27,932 nucleotides of DNA from Saccoglossus kowalevskii. Its lineage: Eukaryota; Hemichordata; Enteropneusta; Harrimaniidae. The notes beneath the pieces were generated by a model. It worked only from the letters and a program-made list of their open reading frames with translations. It did no database searches and had not been told where the DNA came from. The stretch lies in the NCBI RefSeq assembly GCF_000003605.2, contig NW_003108172.1, forward strand, positions 1 to 27,932. Direction: 5' to 3'. The translations under genes and the position numbers were made by a program. How positions within the stretch are numbered: the first letter of the stretch is position 1; each line of letters starts with the position of its first letter. Positions 10,293-22,808 of this stretch are shown here, piece by piece.

Positions 10293-12915
10293 GGCATATC
10301 TCCACCCTATATCAACAACAGCCAACAATGTGAGATATGGCATATCTCCACACTGTATCAACAGCCAACAATGTGAGATATGGCATATCTCCACACTGTA
10401 TCAACAGCCAACAATGTGAGATATGGCATATCTCCACACTGTATCAACAGCCAACAATGTGAGATATGGAATATCTCCACACTATATCAACAGCCAACAA
10501 TGTGAGATATGGCATATCTCCACACTGTATCAACAGCCAACAATGTGAGATATGGCATATCTCCACCCTGTATCAACAGCCAACAATGTGAGATATGGCA
10601 TATCTCCACACTGTATCAACAGCCAACAATGTGAGATATGGCATATCTCCACACTGTATCAACAGCCAACAATGTGAGATATGGAATATCTCCACACTGT
10701 ATCAACAGCCAACAATGTGAGATATGGAATATCTCCACACTATATCAACAGCCAACAATGTGAGATATGGCATATCTCCACCCTGTATCAACAGCCAACA
10801 AAGTGAGATATGGCATATCTCCACACTGTATCAACAACAGCCAACAATGTGAGATATGGAATATCTCCACACTGTATCAACAGCCAACAATGTGAGATAT
10901 GGCATATCTCCACCCTGTATCAACAGCCAACAATGTGAGATATGGCATATCTCCACCCTGTATCAACAGCCAACAATGTGAGATATGGCATATCTCCACA
11001 CTGTATCAACAGCCAACAATGTGAGATATGGCATATCTCCACACTGTATCAACAACAGCCAACAATGTGAGATATGGCATATCTCCACACTGTATCAACA
11101 GCCAACAATGTGAGATATGGCATATCTCCACACTGTATCAACAACAGCCAACAATGTGAGATATGGCATATCTCCACACTGTATCAACAGCCAACAATGT
11201 GAGATATTGCATATCTCCACACTGTATTAACAGCCAACAATGTGAGATATGGCATATCTCCACCCTGTATCAACAGCCAACAATGTGAGATATGGCATAT
11301 CTCCACCCTGTATTAACAGCCAACAATATGAGATATGGCATATCTCCACCCTGTATTAACAGCCAACAATGTGAGATATGGCATATCTCCACCCTGTATT
11401 AACAGCCAACAATGTGAGATATGGCATATCTCCACACTGTATCAACAGCCAACAATGTGAGGTATGGCATATCTCCAGACTGTATCAACAGCCAACAATG
11501 TGAGATATGGCATATCTCCACCCTGTATCAACAGCCAATAATGTGAGATATGACATATCTCCACCCTGTATCAACAGCCAACAATGTGAGATATGGCATA
11601 TCTCCACCCTGTATTAACAGCCAACAATGTGAGATATGGCATATCTCCACCCTGTATTAACAGCCAACAATGTGAGATATGGCATATCTCCACCCTGTAT
11701 TAACAGCCAACAATGTGAGATATGGCATATCTCCACCCTGTATCAACAGCCAACAATGTGAGATATGGCATATCTCCACCCTGTATCAACAACAGCCAAC
11801 AATGTGAGATATGGCATATCTCCACACTGTATCAACAACAGCCAACAATGTGAGATATGGCATATCTCCACACTGTATCAACAGCCAACAATGTGAGATA
11901 TGGCATATCTCCACCCTGTATCAACAGCCAACAATGTGAGATATGACATATCTCCACCCTGTATCAACAGACAATAATGTGAGATATGGCATATCTCCAC
12001 CCCGTATCAACAGCCAACAATGTGAGATATGGCATATCTCCACACTGTATCAACAGCCAACAATGTGAGATATGGCATATCTCCACCCTGTATTAACAGC
12101 CAACAATGTGAGATATGGCATATCTCCACGCTGTATCAACAGCCAACAATGTGAGATATGGCATATCTCCACACTGTATCAACAGCCAACAATGTGAGAT
12201 ATGGCATATCTCCACCCTGTATTAACAGCCAACAATGTGAGATATGGCATATCTCCACCCTGTATCAACAGCCAACAATGTGAGATATGGCATATCTCCA
12301 CCCTGTATCAACAACAGCCAACAATGTGAGATATGGCATATCTCCACACTGTATCAACAACAGCCAACAATGTGAGATATGGCATATCTCCACACTGTAT
12401 CAACAGCCAACAATGTGAGATATGGCATATCTCCACCCTGTATCAACAGCCAACAATGTGAGATATGACATATCTCCACCCTGTATCAACAGACAATAAT
12501 GTGAGATATGGCATATCTCCACCCCGTATCAACAGCCAACAATGTGAGATATGGCATATCTCCACACTGTATCAACAGCCAACAATGTGAGATATGGCAT
12601 ATCTCCACCCTGTATTAACAGCCAACAATGTGAGATATGGCATATCTCCACACTGTATCAACAGCCAACAATGTGAGATATGACATATCTCCACACTGTA
12701 TCAACAGCCAACAATGTGAGATATGGCATATCTCCACACTGTATCAACAACAGCCAACAATGTGAGATATGGCATATCTCCACACTGTATCAACAGCCAA
12801 CAATGTGAGATATGGCATATCTCCACCCTGTATCAACAGCCAACAATGTGAGATATGACATATCTCCACCCTGTATCAACAGACAATAATGTGAGATATG
12901 GCATATCTCCACCCC
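10293..12915 (+). repeat. Mixed monomer run with repeated agacaat modules
   Basis: All satellite. The left part holds ggaatatc and cactatatc units, then the caaagtg (G at 10803) and gatattgc (T at 11208) pair shared with 15446/15851 and 19699/20104. The centre holds attaac-rich units and one aacaatatgag unit near 11330. The right part carries agacaat modules at 11969, 12491 and 12881, spaced 522 bp (12 units, two of 46 bp) and 390 bp (nine units, one of 46 bp), so the same module was copied several times at short range. Confidence 0.83.
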
Positions 12916-13692
12916 GTATCAACAGCCAACAATGTGAGATATGGCATATCTCCACCCTGTATCAACAGCCAACAATGTGAGATATGACATATCTCCACCC
13001 TGTATCAACAGACAATAATGTGAGATATGGCATATCTCCACCCCGTATCAACAGCCAACAATGTGAGATATGGCATATCTCCACACTGTATCAACAGCCA
13101 ACAATGTGAGATATGGCATATCTCCACCCTGTATTAACAGCCAACAATGTGAGATATGGCATATCTCCACACTGTATCAACAGCCAACAATGTGAGATAT
13201 GACATATCTCCACACTGTATCAACAGCCAACAATGTGAGATATGGCATATCTCCACCCTGTATCAACAGCCAACAATGTGAGATATGGCATATCTCCACC
13301 CTGTATTAACAGCCAATAATGTGAGATATGGCATATCTCCACCCTGTATCAACAGCCAACAATGTGAGATATGGCATATCTCCACCCTGTATCAACAGCC
13401 AACAATGTGAGATATGGCATATCCCCACCCTGTATCAACAGCCAACAATGTGAGATATGGCATATCTCCACCCTGTATCAACAACAGCCAACAATGTGAG
13501 ATATGGCATATCCCCACCCTGTATCAACAGCCAATAATGTGAGATGCGGCATATCTCCACCCTATATCAACAACAGCCAACAATGTGAGATATGGCATAT
13601 CTCCACACTGTATCAACAGCCAACAATGTGAGATATGGCATATCTCCACACTGTATCAACAGCCAACAATGTGAGATATGGCATATCTCCAC
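12916..13692 (+). repeat. 777-bp identical block, agacaat family copy 2 (partner 14476-15252)
   Basis: Identical by eye to 14476-15252 at offset 1560 (36 monomers, four of them 46 bp). Left divergence is ccccg here against cactg at 12913-12915; right divergence is ccaccc here against ccacac at 13693. It contains agacaat at 13010 and gatgcgg at 13541. Only 129 bp (three monomers) upstream is another agacaat at 12881, showing local three-unit duplication. Confidence 0.87.
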
Positions 13693-14322
13693 CCTGTATC
13701 AACAGCCAACAATGTGAGATATGGCATATCTCCACCCTGTATCAACAGCCAACAATGTGAGATATGACATATCCCCACACTGTATCAACAGCCAACAATG
13801 TGAGATATGGCATATCTCCACACTGTATCAACAGCCAACAATGTGAGATATGGCATATCTCCACCCTGTATCAACAGCCAACAATGTAAGATATGGCATT
13901 TCTCCACACTGTATCAACAGCCAACAATGTGAGATATGGCATATCTCCACACTGTATCAACAGCCAATAATGTGAGATATGGCATATCTCCACACTGTAT
14001 CAACAGCCAACAATGTGAGATATGGCATATCTCCACACTGTATCAACAGCCAACAATGTGAGATATGGCATATCTCCACCCTGTATTAACAGCCAACAAT
14101 GTGAGATATGGCATATCTCCACACTGTATCAACAGCCAACAATGTGAGATATGGCATATCTCCACCCTGTATTAACAGCCAACAATGTGAGATATGGCAT
14201 ATCTCCACGCTGTATCAACAGCCAACAATGTGAGATATGGCATATCTCCACCCTGTATTAACAGCCAACAATGTGAGATATGGCATATCTCCACCCTGTA
14301 TTAACAGCCAACAATGTGAGAT
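13651..14322 (+). repeat. 672-bp HOR block, copy B
   Basis: Matches copy A at offset 13650: gtaag/ggcatttc T at 13887, ccacgctg G at 14209, then gatctgg at 14323. It differs at the left end (atcaac and gatatgg instead of attaac and gatctgg) and has atccccacac where A has atctccacac near 13773. It leads directly into the agacaat block, with 247 bp from gatctgg at 14323 to agacaat at 14570. Confidence 0.82.
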
Positions 14323-14475
14323 CTGGCATATCTCCACCCTGTATCAACAGCCAACAATGTGAGATATGGCATATCTCCACCCTGTATCAACAACAGCCAA
14401 CAATGTGAGATATGGCATATCTCCACACTGTATCAACAACAGCCAACAATGTGAGATATGGCATATCTCCACACT

Positions 14476-15252
14476 GTATCAACAGCCAACAATGTGAGAT
14501 ATGGCATATCTCCACCCTGTATCAACAGCCAACAATGTGAGATATGACATATCTCCACCCTGTATCAACAGACAATAATGTGAGATATGGCATATCTCCA
14601 CCCCGTATCAACAGCCAACAATGTGAGATATGGCATATCTCCACACTGTATCAACAGCCAACAATGTGAGATATGGCATATCTCCACCCTGTATTAACAG
14701 CCAACAATGTGAGATATGGCATATCTCCACACTGTATCAACAGCCAACAATGTGAGATATGACATATCTCCACACTGTATCAACAGCCAACAATGTGAGA
14801 TATGGCATATCTCCACCCTGTATCAACAGCCAACAATGTGAGATATGGCATATCTCCACCCTGTATTAACAGCCAATAATGTGAGATATGGCATATCTCC
14901 ACCCTGTATCAACAGCCAACAATGTGAGATATGGCATATCTCCACCCTGTATCAACAGCCAACAATGTGAGATATGGCATATCCCCACCCTGTATCAACA
15001 GCCAACAATGTGAGATATGGCATATCTCCACCCTGTATCAACAACAGCCAACAATGTGAGATATGGCATATCCCCACCCTGTATCAACAGCCAATAATGT
15101 GAGATGCGGCATATCTCCACCCTATATCAACAACAGCCAACAATGTGAGATATGGCATATCTCCACACTGTATCAACAGCCAACAATGTGAGATATGGCA
15201 TATCTCCACACTGTATCAACAGCCAACAATGTGAGATATGGCATATCTCCAC
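14476..15252 (+). repeat. 777-bp identical block, agacaat family copy 3 (partners 12916-13692 and 18260-18940)
   Basis: agacaat at 14570 and gatgcgg at 15101. Matches 12916-13692 over its full length and 18260-18940 at offset 3774 up to base 15166. It follows HOR block B through a 247-bp linker, and the same order recurs after block C. Confidence 0.87.
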
Positions 15253-17424
15253 ACTGTATCAACAGCCAACAATGTGAGATATGGAATATCTCCACACTAT
15301 ATCAACAGCCAACAATGTGAGATATGGCATATCTCCACACTGTATCAACAGCCAACAATGTGAGATATGGCATATCTCCACCCTGTATCAACAGCCAACA
15401 ATGTGAGATATGGCATATCTCCACCCTGTATCAACAGCCAACAAAGTGAGATATGGCATATCTCCACACTGTATCAACAACAGCCAACAATGTGAGATAT
15501 GGAATATCTCCACACTGTATCAACAGCCAACAATGTGAGATATGGCATATCTCCACCCTGTATCAACAGCCAACAATGTGAGATATGGCATATCTCCACC
15601 CTGTATCAACAGCCAACAATGTGAGATATGGCATATCTCCACACTGTATCAACAGCCAACAATGTGAGATATGGCATATCTCCACACTGTATCAACAACA
15701 GCCAACAATGTGAGATATGGCATATCTCCACACTGTATCAACAGCCAACAATGTGAGATATGGCATATCTCCACACTGTATCAACAACAGCCAACAATGT
15801 GAGATATGGCATATCTCCACACTGTATCAACAGCCAACAATGTGAGATATTGCATATCTCCACACTGTATTAACAGCCAACAATGTGAGATATGGCATAT
15901 CTCCACCCTGTATCAACAGCCAACAATGTGAGATATGGCATATCTCCACCCTGTATTAACAGCCAACAATATGAGATATGGCATATCTCCACCCTGTATT
16001 AACAGCCAACAATGTGAGATATGGCATATCTCCACCCTGTATTAACAGCCAACAATGTGAGATATGGCATATCTCCACCCTGTATTAACAGCCAACAATG
16101 TGAGATATGGCATATCTCCACCCTGTATCAACAACAGCCAACAATGTGAGATATGGCATATCTCCACCCTGTATCAACAGCCAATAATGTGAGATATGGC
16201 ATATCTCCACCCTGTATCAACAGCCAACAATGTGAGATATGGCATATCTCCACCCTGTATCAACAGCCAACAATGTGAGATATGGCATATCCCCACCCTG
16301 TATCAACAGCCAACAATGTGAGATATGGCATATCTCCACCCTGTATCAACAACAGCCAACAATGTGAGATATGGCATATCCCCACCCTGTATCAACAGCC
16401 AATAATGTGAGATGCGGCATATCTCCACCCTATATCAACAACAGCCAACAATGTGAGATATGGCATATCTCCACACTGTATCAACAGCCAACAATGTGAG
16501 ATATGGCATATCTCCACACTGTATCAACAGCCAACAATGTGAGATATGGCATATCTCCACACTGTATCAACAGCCAACAATGTGAGATATGGAATATCTC
16601 CACACTATATCAACAGCCAACAATGTGAGATATGGCATATCTCCACACTGTATCAACAGCCAACAATGTGAGATATGGCATATCTCCACCCTGTATCAAC
16701 AGCCAACAATGTGAGATATGGCATATCTCCACACTGTATCAACAGCCAACAATGTGAGATATTGCATATCTCCACACTGTATTAACAGCCAACAATGTGA
16801 GATATGGCATATCTCCACCCTGTATCAACAGCCAACAATGTGAGATATGGCATATCTCCACATTGTATTAACAGCCAACAATATGAGATATGGCATATCT
16901 CCACCCTGTATTAACAGCCAACAATGTGAGATATGGCATATCTCCACCCTGTATTAACAGCCAACAATGTGAGATATGGCATATCTCCACCCTGTATTAA
17001 CAGCCAACAATGTGAGATATGGCATATCTCCACCCTGTATCAACAACAGCCAACAATGTGAGATATGGCATATCTCCACCCTGTATCAACAGCCAACAAT
17101 GTGAGATATGGCATATCTCCACCCTGTATTAACAGCCAACAATGTGAGATATGGCATATCTCCACCCTGTATCAACAGCCAACAATGTGAGATATGGCAT
17201 ATCTCCACCCTGTATTAACAGCCAACAATGTGAGATATGGCATATCTCCACCCTGTATCAACAGCCAACAATGTGAGATATGGCATATCTCCACCCTGTA
17301 TTAACAGCCAACAATGTGAGATATGGCATATCTCCACACTGTATCAACAGCCAACAATGTGAGATATGGCATATCTCCACCCTGTATTAACAGCCAACAA
17401 TGTGAGATATGGCATATCTCCACC
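15253..17424 (+). repeat. Mixed monomer run between agacaat copy 3 and block C
   Basis: All satellite. Contains the caaagtg (15446) and gatattgc (15851) module, an aacaatatgag unit near 15970, a gatgcgg unit at 16409 with no agacaat 531 bp upstream, a second gatattgc (16763), and ccacattgtattaac with aacaatatgag near 16862-16881. From about 16700 to 17424 it aligns with about 20041-20765 at offset 3341, so this run and block C form one period of a larger super-repeat. Confidence 0.82.
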
Positions 17425-18096
17425 CTGTATTAACAGCCAACAATGTGAGATCTGGCATATCTCCACCCTGTATCAACAGCCAACAATGTGAGATATGGCA
17501 TATCTCCACCCTGTATCAACAGCCAACAATGTGAGATATGACATATCCTCACACTGTATCAACAGCCAACAATGTGAGATATGGCATATCTCCACACTGT
17601 ATCAACAGCCAACAATGTGAGATATGGCATATCTCCACCCTGTATCAACAGCCAACAATGTAAGATATGGCATTTCTCCACACTGTATCAACAGCCAACA
17701 ATGTGAGATATGGCATATCTCCACACTGTATCAACAGCCAATAATGTGAGATATGGCATATCTCCACACTGTATCAACAGCCAACAATGTGAGATATGGC
17801 ATATCTCCACACTGTATCAACAGCCAACAATGTGAGATATGGCATATCTCCACCCTGTATTAACAGCCAACAATGTGAGATATGGCATATCTCCACACTG
17901 TATCAACAGCCAACAATGTGAGATATGGCATATCTCCACCCTGTATTAACAGCCAACAATGTGAGATATGGCATATCTCCACGCTGTATCAACAGCCAAC
18001 AATGTGAGATATGGCATATCTCCACCCTGTATTAACAGCCAACAATGTGAGATATGGCATATCTCCACCCTGTATTAACAGCCAACAATGTGAGAT
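17425..18096 (+). repeat. 672-bp HOR block, copy C
   Basis: Matches copy A at offset 17424, including both gatctgg markers 645 bp apart (17452 and 18097), gtaag T at 17661 and ccacgctg G at 17983. A private change turns atctccac into atcctcac near 17547. It is followed by the same 247-bp linker to agacaat as in copy B, but here the linker carries the substitution burst at 18176-18259. Confidence 0.83.
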
Positions 18097-18175
18097 CTGG
18101 CATATCTCCACCCTGTATCAACAGCCAACAATGTGAGATATGGCATATCTCCACCCTGTATCAACAACAGCCAAC

Positions 18176-18259
18176 TTTGCTTTATATGACTTATCTCCAC
18201 ACTGTATCAACAACTTGCAATAATGTGAGATATGTCATATCTCCAAACTGTATCAACAT
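18176..18259. other. Substitution-burst zone in two 46-bp monomers
   Basis: The sequence aligns without gaps to 14402-14485 (offset 3774) but differs at 15 of 84 positions: 18176, 18177, 18180-18183, 18189, 18191, 18215-18217, 18221, 18235, 18246 and 18259. Ten of the 15 are purine-to-T relative to the canonical base (five A to T, five G to T). Units 18156-18201 and 18202-18247 are the most divergent monomers I found; the dyad is lost in the first and damaged in the second. Both flanks match their partners almost perfectly for hundreds of bases. Possible causes are conversion from a diverged copy, a local mutation shower, or consensus error. The unchanged length argues against ordinary long-read indel error. 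Confidence 0.85.
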
Positions 18260-18940
18260 CCAACAATGTGAGATATGGCATATCTCCACCCTGTATCAAC
18301 AGCCAACAATGTGAGATATGACATATCTCCACCCTGTATCAACAGACAATAATGTGAGATATGGCATATCTCCACCCCGTATCAACAGCCAACAATGTGA
18401 GATATGGCATATCTCCACACTGTATCAACAGCCAACAATGTGAGATATGGCATATCTCCACCCTGTATTAACAGCCAACAATGTGAGATATGGCATATCT
18501 CCACACTGTATCAACAGCCAACAATGTGAGATATGACATATCTCCACACTGTATCAACAGCCAACAATGTGAGATATGGCATATCTCCACCCTGTATCAA
18601 CAGCCAACAATGTGAGATATGGCATATCTCCACCCTGTATTAACAGCCAATAATGTGAGATATGGCATATCTCCACCCTGTATCAACAGCCAACAATGTG
18701 AGATATGGCATATCTCCACCCTGTATCAACAGCCAACAATGTGAGATATGGCATATCCCCACCCTGTATCAACAGCCAACAATGTGAGATATGGCATATC
18801 TCCACCCTGTATCAACAACAGCCAACAATGTGAGATATGGCATATCCCCACCCTGTATCAACAGCCAATAATGTGAGATGCGGCATATCTCCACCCTATA
18901 TCAACAACAGCCAACAATGTGAGATATGGCATATCTCCAC
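18260..18940 (+). repeat. agacaat family copy 4 (681 bp, matches 14486-15166)
   Basis: agacaat at 18344 and gatgcgg at 18875, again 531 bp apart. By eye it is identical to 14486-15166 (offset 3774), with divergence at 18941 (C against A). Its left neighbour is the substitution burst ending at 18259. Because both flanks align at one offset, the burst changed bases without changing length. Confidence 0.86.
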
Positions 18941-20765
18941 CCTGTATCAACAGCCAATAATGTGAGATATGGCATATCTCCACCCTGTATCAACAGCCAA
19001 TAATGTGAGATATGGCATATCTCCACCCTGTATCAACAACAGCCAACAATGTGAGATATGGCATATCTCCAACCTGTATCAACAGCCAATAATGTGAGAT
19101 ATGGCATATCTCCACCCTGTATCAACAACAGCCAACAATGTGAGATATGGCATATCTCCACACTGTATCAACAGCCAACAATGTGAGATATGGCATATCT
19201 CCACACTGTATCAACAGCCAACAATGTGAGATATGGCATATCTCCACCCTGTATCAACAGCCAACAATGTGAGATATTGCATATCTCCACACTGTATCAA
19301 CAGCCAACAATGTGAGATATGGAATATCTCCACACTATATCAACAGCCAACAATGTGAGATATGGCATATCTCCACACTGTATCAACAGCCAACAATGTG
19401 AGATATGGCATATCTCCACCCTGTATCAACAGCCAACAATGTGAGATATGGCATATCTCCACACTGTATCAACAGCCAACAATGTGAGATATGGCATATC
19501 TCCACACTGTATCAACAGCCAACAATGTGAGATATGGAATATCTCCACCCTGTATCAACAGCCAACAATGTGAGATATGGCATATCTCCACACTGTATCA
19601 ACAGCCAACAATGTGAGATATGGCATATCTCCACCCTGTATCAACAGCCAACAATGTGAGATATGGCATATCTCCACCCTGTATCAACAGCCAACAAAGT
19701 GAGATATGGCATATCTCCACACTGTATCAACAACAGCCAACAATGTGAGATATGGAATATCTCCACACTGTATCAACAGCCAACAATGTGAGATATGGCA
19801 TATCTCCACCCTGTATCAACAGCCAACAATGTGAGATATGGCATATCTCCACCCTGTATCAACAGCCAACAATGTGAGATATGGCATATCTCCACACTGT
19901 ATCAACAGCCAACAATGTGAGATATGGCATATCTCCACACTGTATCAACAACAGCCAACAATGTGAGATATGGCATATCTCCACACTGTATCAACAGCCA
20001 ACAATGTGAGATATGGCATATCTCCACACTGTATCAACAACAGCCAACAATGTGAGATATGGCATATCTCCACACTGTATCAACAGCCAACAATGTGAGA
20101 TATTGCATATCTCCACACTGTATTAACAGCCAACAATGTGAGATATGGCATATCTCCACCCTGTATCAACAGCCAACAATGTGAGATATGGCATATCTCC
20201 ACATTGTATTAACAGCCAACAATATGAGATATGGCATATCTCCACCCTGTATTAACAGCCAACAATGTGAGATATGGCATATCTCCACCCTGTATTAACA
20301 GCCAACAATGTGAGATATGGCATATCTCCACCCTGTATTAACAGCCAACAATGTGAGATATGGCATATCTCCACCCTGTATCAACAACAGCCAACAATGT
20401 GAGATATGGCATATCTCCACCCTGTATCAACAGCCAACAATGTGAGATATGGCATATCTCCACCCTGTATTAACAGCCAACAATGTGAGATATGGCATAT
20501 CTCCACCCTGTATCAACAGCCAACAATGTGAGATATGGCATATCTCCACCCTGTCTTAACAGCCAACAATGTGAGATATGGCATATCTCCACCCTGTATC
20601 AACAGCCAACAATATGAGATATGGCATATCTCCACCCTGTATTAACAGCCAACAATGTGAGATATGGCATATCTCCACACTGTATCAACAGCCAACAATG
20701 TGAGATATGGCATATCTCCACCCTGTATTAACAGCCAACAATGTGAGATATGGCATATCTCCACC
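18941..20765 (+). repeat. Mixed monomer run between agacaat copy 4 and block D
   Basis: All satellite. Starts with aataatg and 46-bp units resembling 3.0-3.4 kb, then gatattgc (19278), ggaatatc units, the caaagtg (19699) and gatattgc (20104) module, ccacattgtattaac (near 20203) and attaac-rich units. From about 20041 it aligns with about 16700-17424. Private changes include ctgtcttaac (C at 20545) and aacaatatgag near 20612. Confidence 0.82.
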
Positions 20766-21437
20766 CTGTATTAACAGCCAACAATGTGAGATCTGGCATA
20801 TCTCCACCCTGTATCAACAGCCAACAATGTGAGATATGGCATATCTCCACCCTGTATCAACAGCCAACAATGTGAGATATGACATATCTCCACACTGTAT
20901 CAACAGCCAACAATGTGAGATATGGCATATCTCCACACTGTATCAACAGCCAACAATGTGAGATATGGCATATCTCCACCCTGTATCAACAGCCAACAAT
21001 GTAAGATATGGCATTTCTCCACACTGTATCAACAGCCAACAATGTGAGATATGGCATATCTCCACACTGTATCAACAGCCAATAATGTGAGATATGGCAT
21101 ATCTCCACACTGTATCAACAGCCAACAATGTGAGATATGGCATATCTCCACACTGTATCAACAGCCAACAATGTGAGATATGGCATATCTCCACCCTGTA
21201 TTAACAGCCAACAATGTGAGATATGGCATATCTCCACACTGTATCAACAGCCAACAATGTGAGATATGGCATATCTCCACCCTGTATTAACAGCCAACAA
21301 TGTGAGATATGGCATATCTCCACGCTGTATCAACAGCCAACAATGTGAGATATGGCATATCTCCACCCTGTATTAACAGCCAACAATGTGAGATATGGCA
21401 TATCTCCACCCTGTATTAACAGCCAACAATGTGAGAT
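20766..21437 (+). repeat. 672-bp HOR block, copy D
   Basis: Matches copy A at offset 20765: gatctgg C at 20793, gatatgac near 20880, gtaag T at 21002, ccacgctg G at 21324. The second gatctgg expected near 21438 is gatatgg here. It leads into an agacaat block at 21727 that is disrupted by indels. Confidence 0.83.
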
Positions 21438-21723
21438 ATGGCATATCTCCACCCTGTATTAACAGCCAACAATGTGAGATATGGCATATCTCCACCCTGT
21501 ATCAACAGCCAACAATGTGAGATATGGCATATCTCCACCCTGTATCAACAACAGCCAACAATGTGAGATATGGCATATCTCCACACTGTATCAACAACAG
21601 CCAACAATGTGAGATATGGCATATCTCCACACTGTATCAACAGCCAACAATGTGAGATATGGCATATCTCCACCCTGTATCAACAGCCAACAATGTGAGA
21701 TATGACATATCTCCACCCTGTAT
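21438..21723 (+). repeat. Linker from block D to the indel-rich agacaat block
   Basis: Ordinary attaac, ccaccc and 46-bp units in the same order as the linker after block B. The gatctgg unit present 247 bp before agacaat after blocks B and C is a plain gatatgg unit here (near 21480). Confidence 0.83.
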
Positions 21724-21887
21724 CACAGACAATAATGTGAGATATGGCATAATCTCCACCCCGTATCAACAGCCACAATGTGAGATATGGCATATCTCCA
21801 ACACTGTTATCAACAGCCAACAATGTGATATATGGCATATCTCCACCCTGTATTAACAGCCAACAATGTGAGATATGGCAATATCCT
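21724..21887. other. Indel-rich zone within an agacaat HOR copy
   Basis: Aligned with 14567-14735, this stretch has a missing A (tatcacag, near 21724), extra A (gcataatctc, near 21751), missing A (agccacaatg, near 21775), extra A (ccaacactg, 21801), extra T (gttatc, near 21807), a G-to-T change (gtgatata, 21829), extra A (gcaatatc, near 21881) and extra C (atcctcc, near 21886). That is seven single-base indels in about 165 bp, while neighbouring kilobases have almost none. The agacaat and ccccgtatc markers are still recognisable. It resembles an unpolished or low-coverage consensus patch more than biology, and it lies just left of the next duplicated segment. Confidence 0.85.
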
Positions 21888-21896
21888 CCACCCTGT

Positions 21897-22808
21897 ATCA
21901 ACAGCCAACAATGTGAGATATGGCATATCTCCACCCTGTATCAACAACAGCCAACAATGTGAGATATGGCATATCTCCACCCTGTATCAACAGCCAACAA
22001 TGTGAGATATGGCATATCTCCACCCTGTATCAACAGCCAACAATGTGAGATATGGCATATCTCCACACTGTATCAACAGCCAACAATGTGAGATATGGCA
22101 TATCTCCACACTGTATCAACAGCCAACAATGTGAGATATGGCATATCTCCACCCTGTATCAACAGCCAACAATGTGAGATATGGCATATCTCCACACTGT
22201 ATCAACAGCCAACAATGTGAGATATGGCATATCTCCACACTGTATCAACAGCCAACAATGTGAGATATGGCATATCTCCACACTGTATCAACAACAGCCA
22301 ACAATGTGAGATATGGCATATCTCCACCCTGTATCAACAACAGCCAACAATGTGAGATATGGCATATCTCCACACTGTATCAACAGCCAACAATGTGAGA
22401 TATTGCATATCTCCACACTGTATTAACAGCCAACAATGTGAGATATGGCATATCTCCACCCTGTATTAACAGCCAACAATGTGAAATATGGCATATCTCC
22501 ACCCTGTATTAACAGCCGACAATGTGAGATATGGCATATCTCCACCCTGTATTAACAGCCAACAATGTGAGATCTGGCATATCTCCACCCTGTATCAACA
22601 GCCAACAATGTGAGATATGGCATATCTCCACCCTGTATCAACAACAGCCAACAATGTGAGATATGGCATATCCCCACCCTGTATCAACAGCCAATAATGT
22701 GAGATATGGCATATCTCCACCCTATATCAACAACAGCCAACAATGTGAGATATGGCATATCTCCACACTGTATCAACAGCCAACAATGTGAGATATGGCA
22801 TATCTCCA
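21897..22808 (+). repeat. Duplicated segment, copy 1 (partner 23807-24672)
   Basis: Aligns at offset 1910 up to about 22326 and at offset 1864 from about 22330. The change of 46 bp equals exactly one 46-bp monomer present here and absent from the partner. Shared rare markers are gatattgc (22404 and 24268), gaaatatgg, agccgacaatg (G at 22518 and 24382) and gatctgg (22574 and 24438). Right divergence is T at 22809 (ccatac) against C at 24673 (ccacac). Confidence 0.84.

Noticed and set aside
18156-18262. Insertion of a mobile element fragment at the divergent units
   Set aside because: The stretch aligns without gaps to 14382-14488, with no added length, target-site duplication or terminal inverted repeat. 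It is substituted, not inserted.
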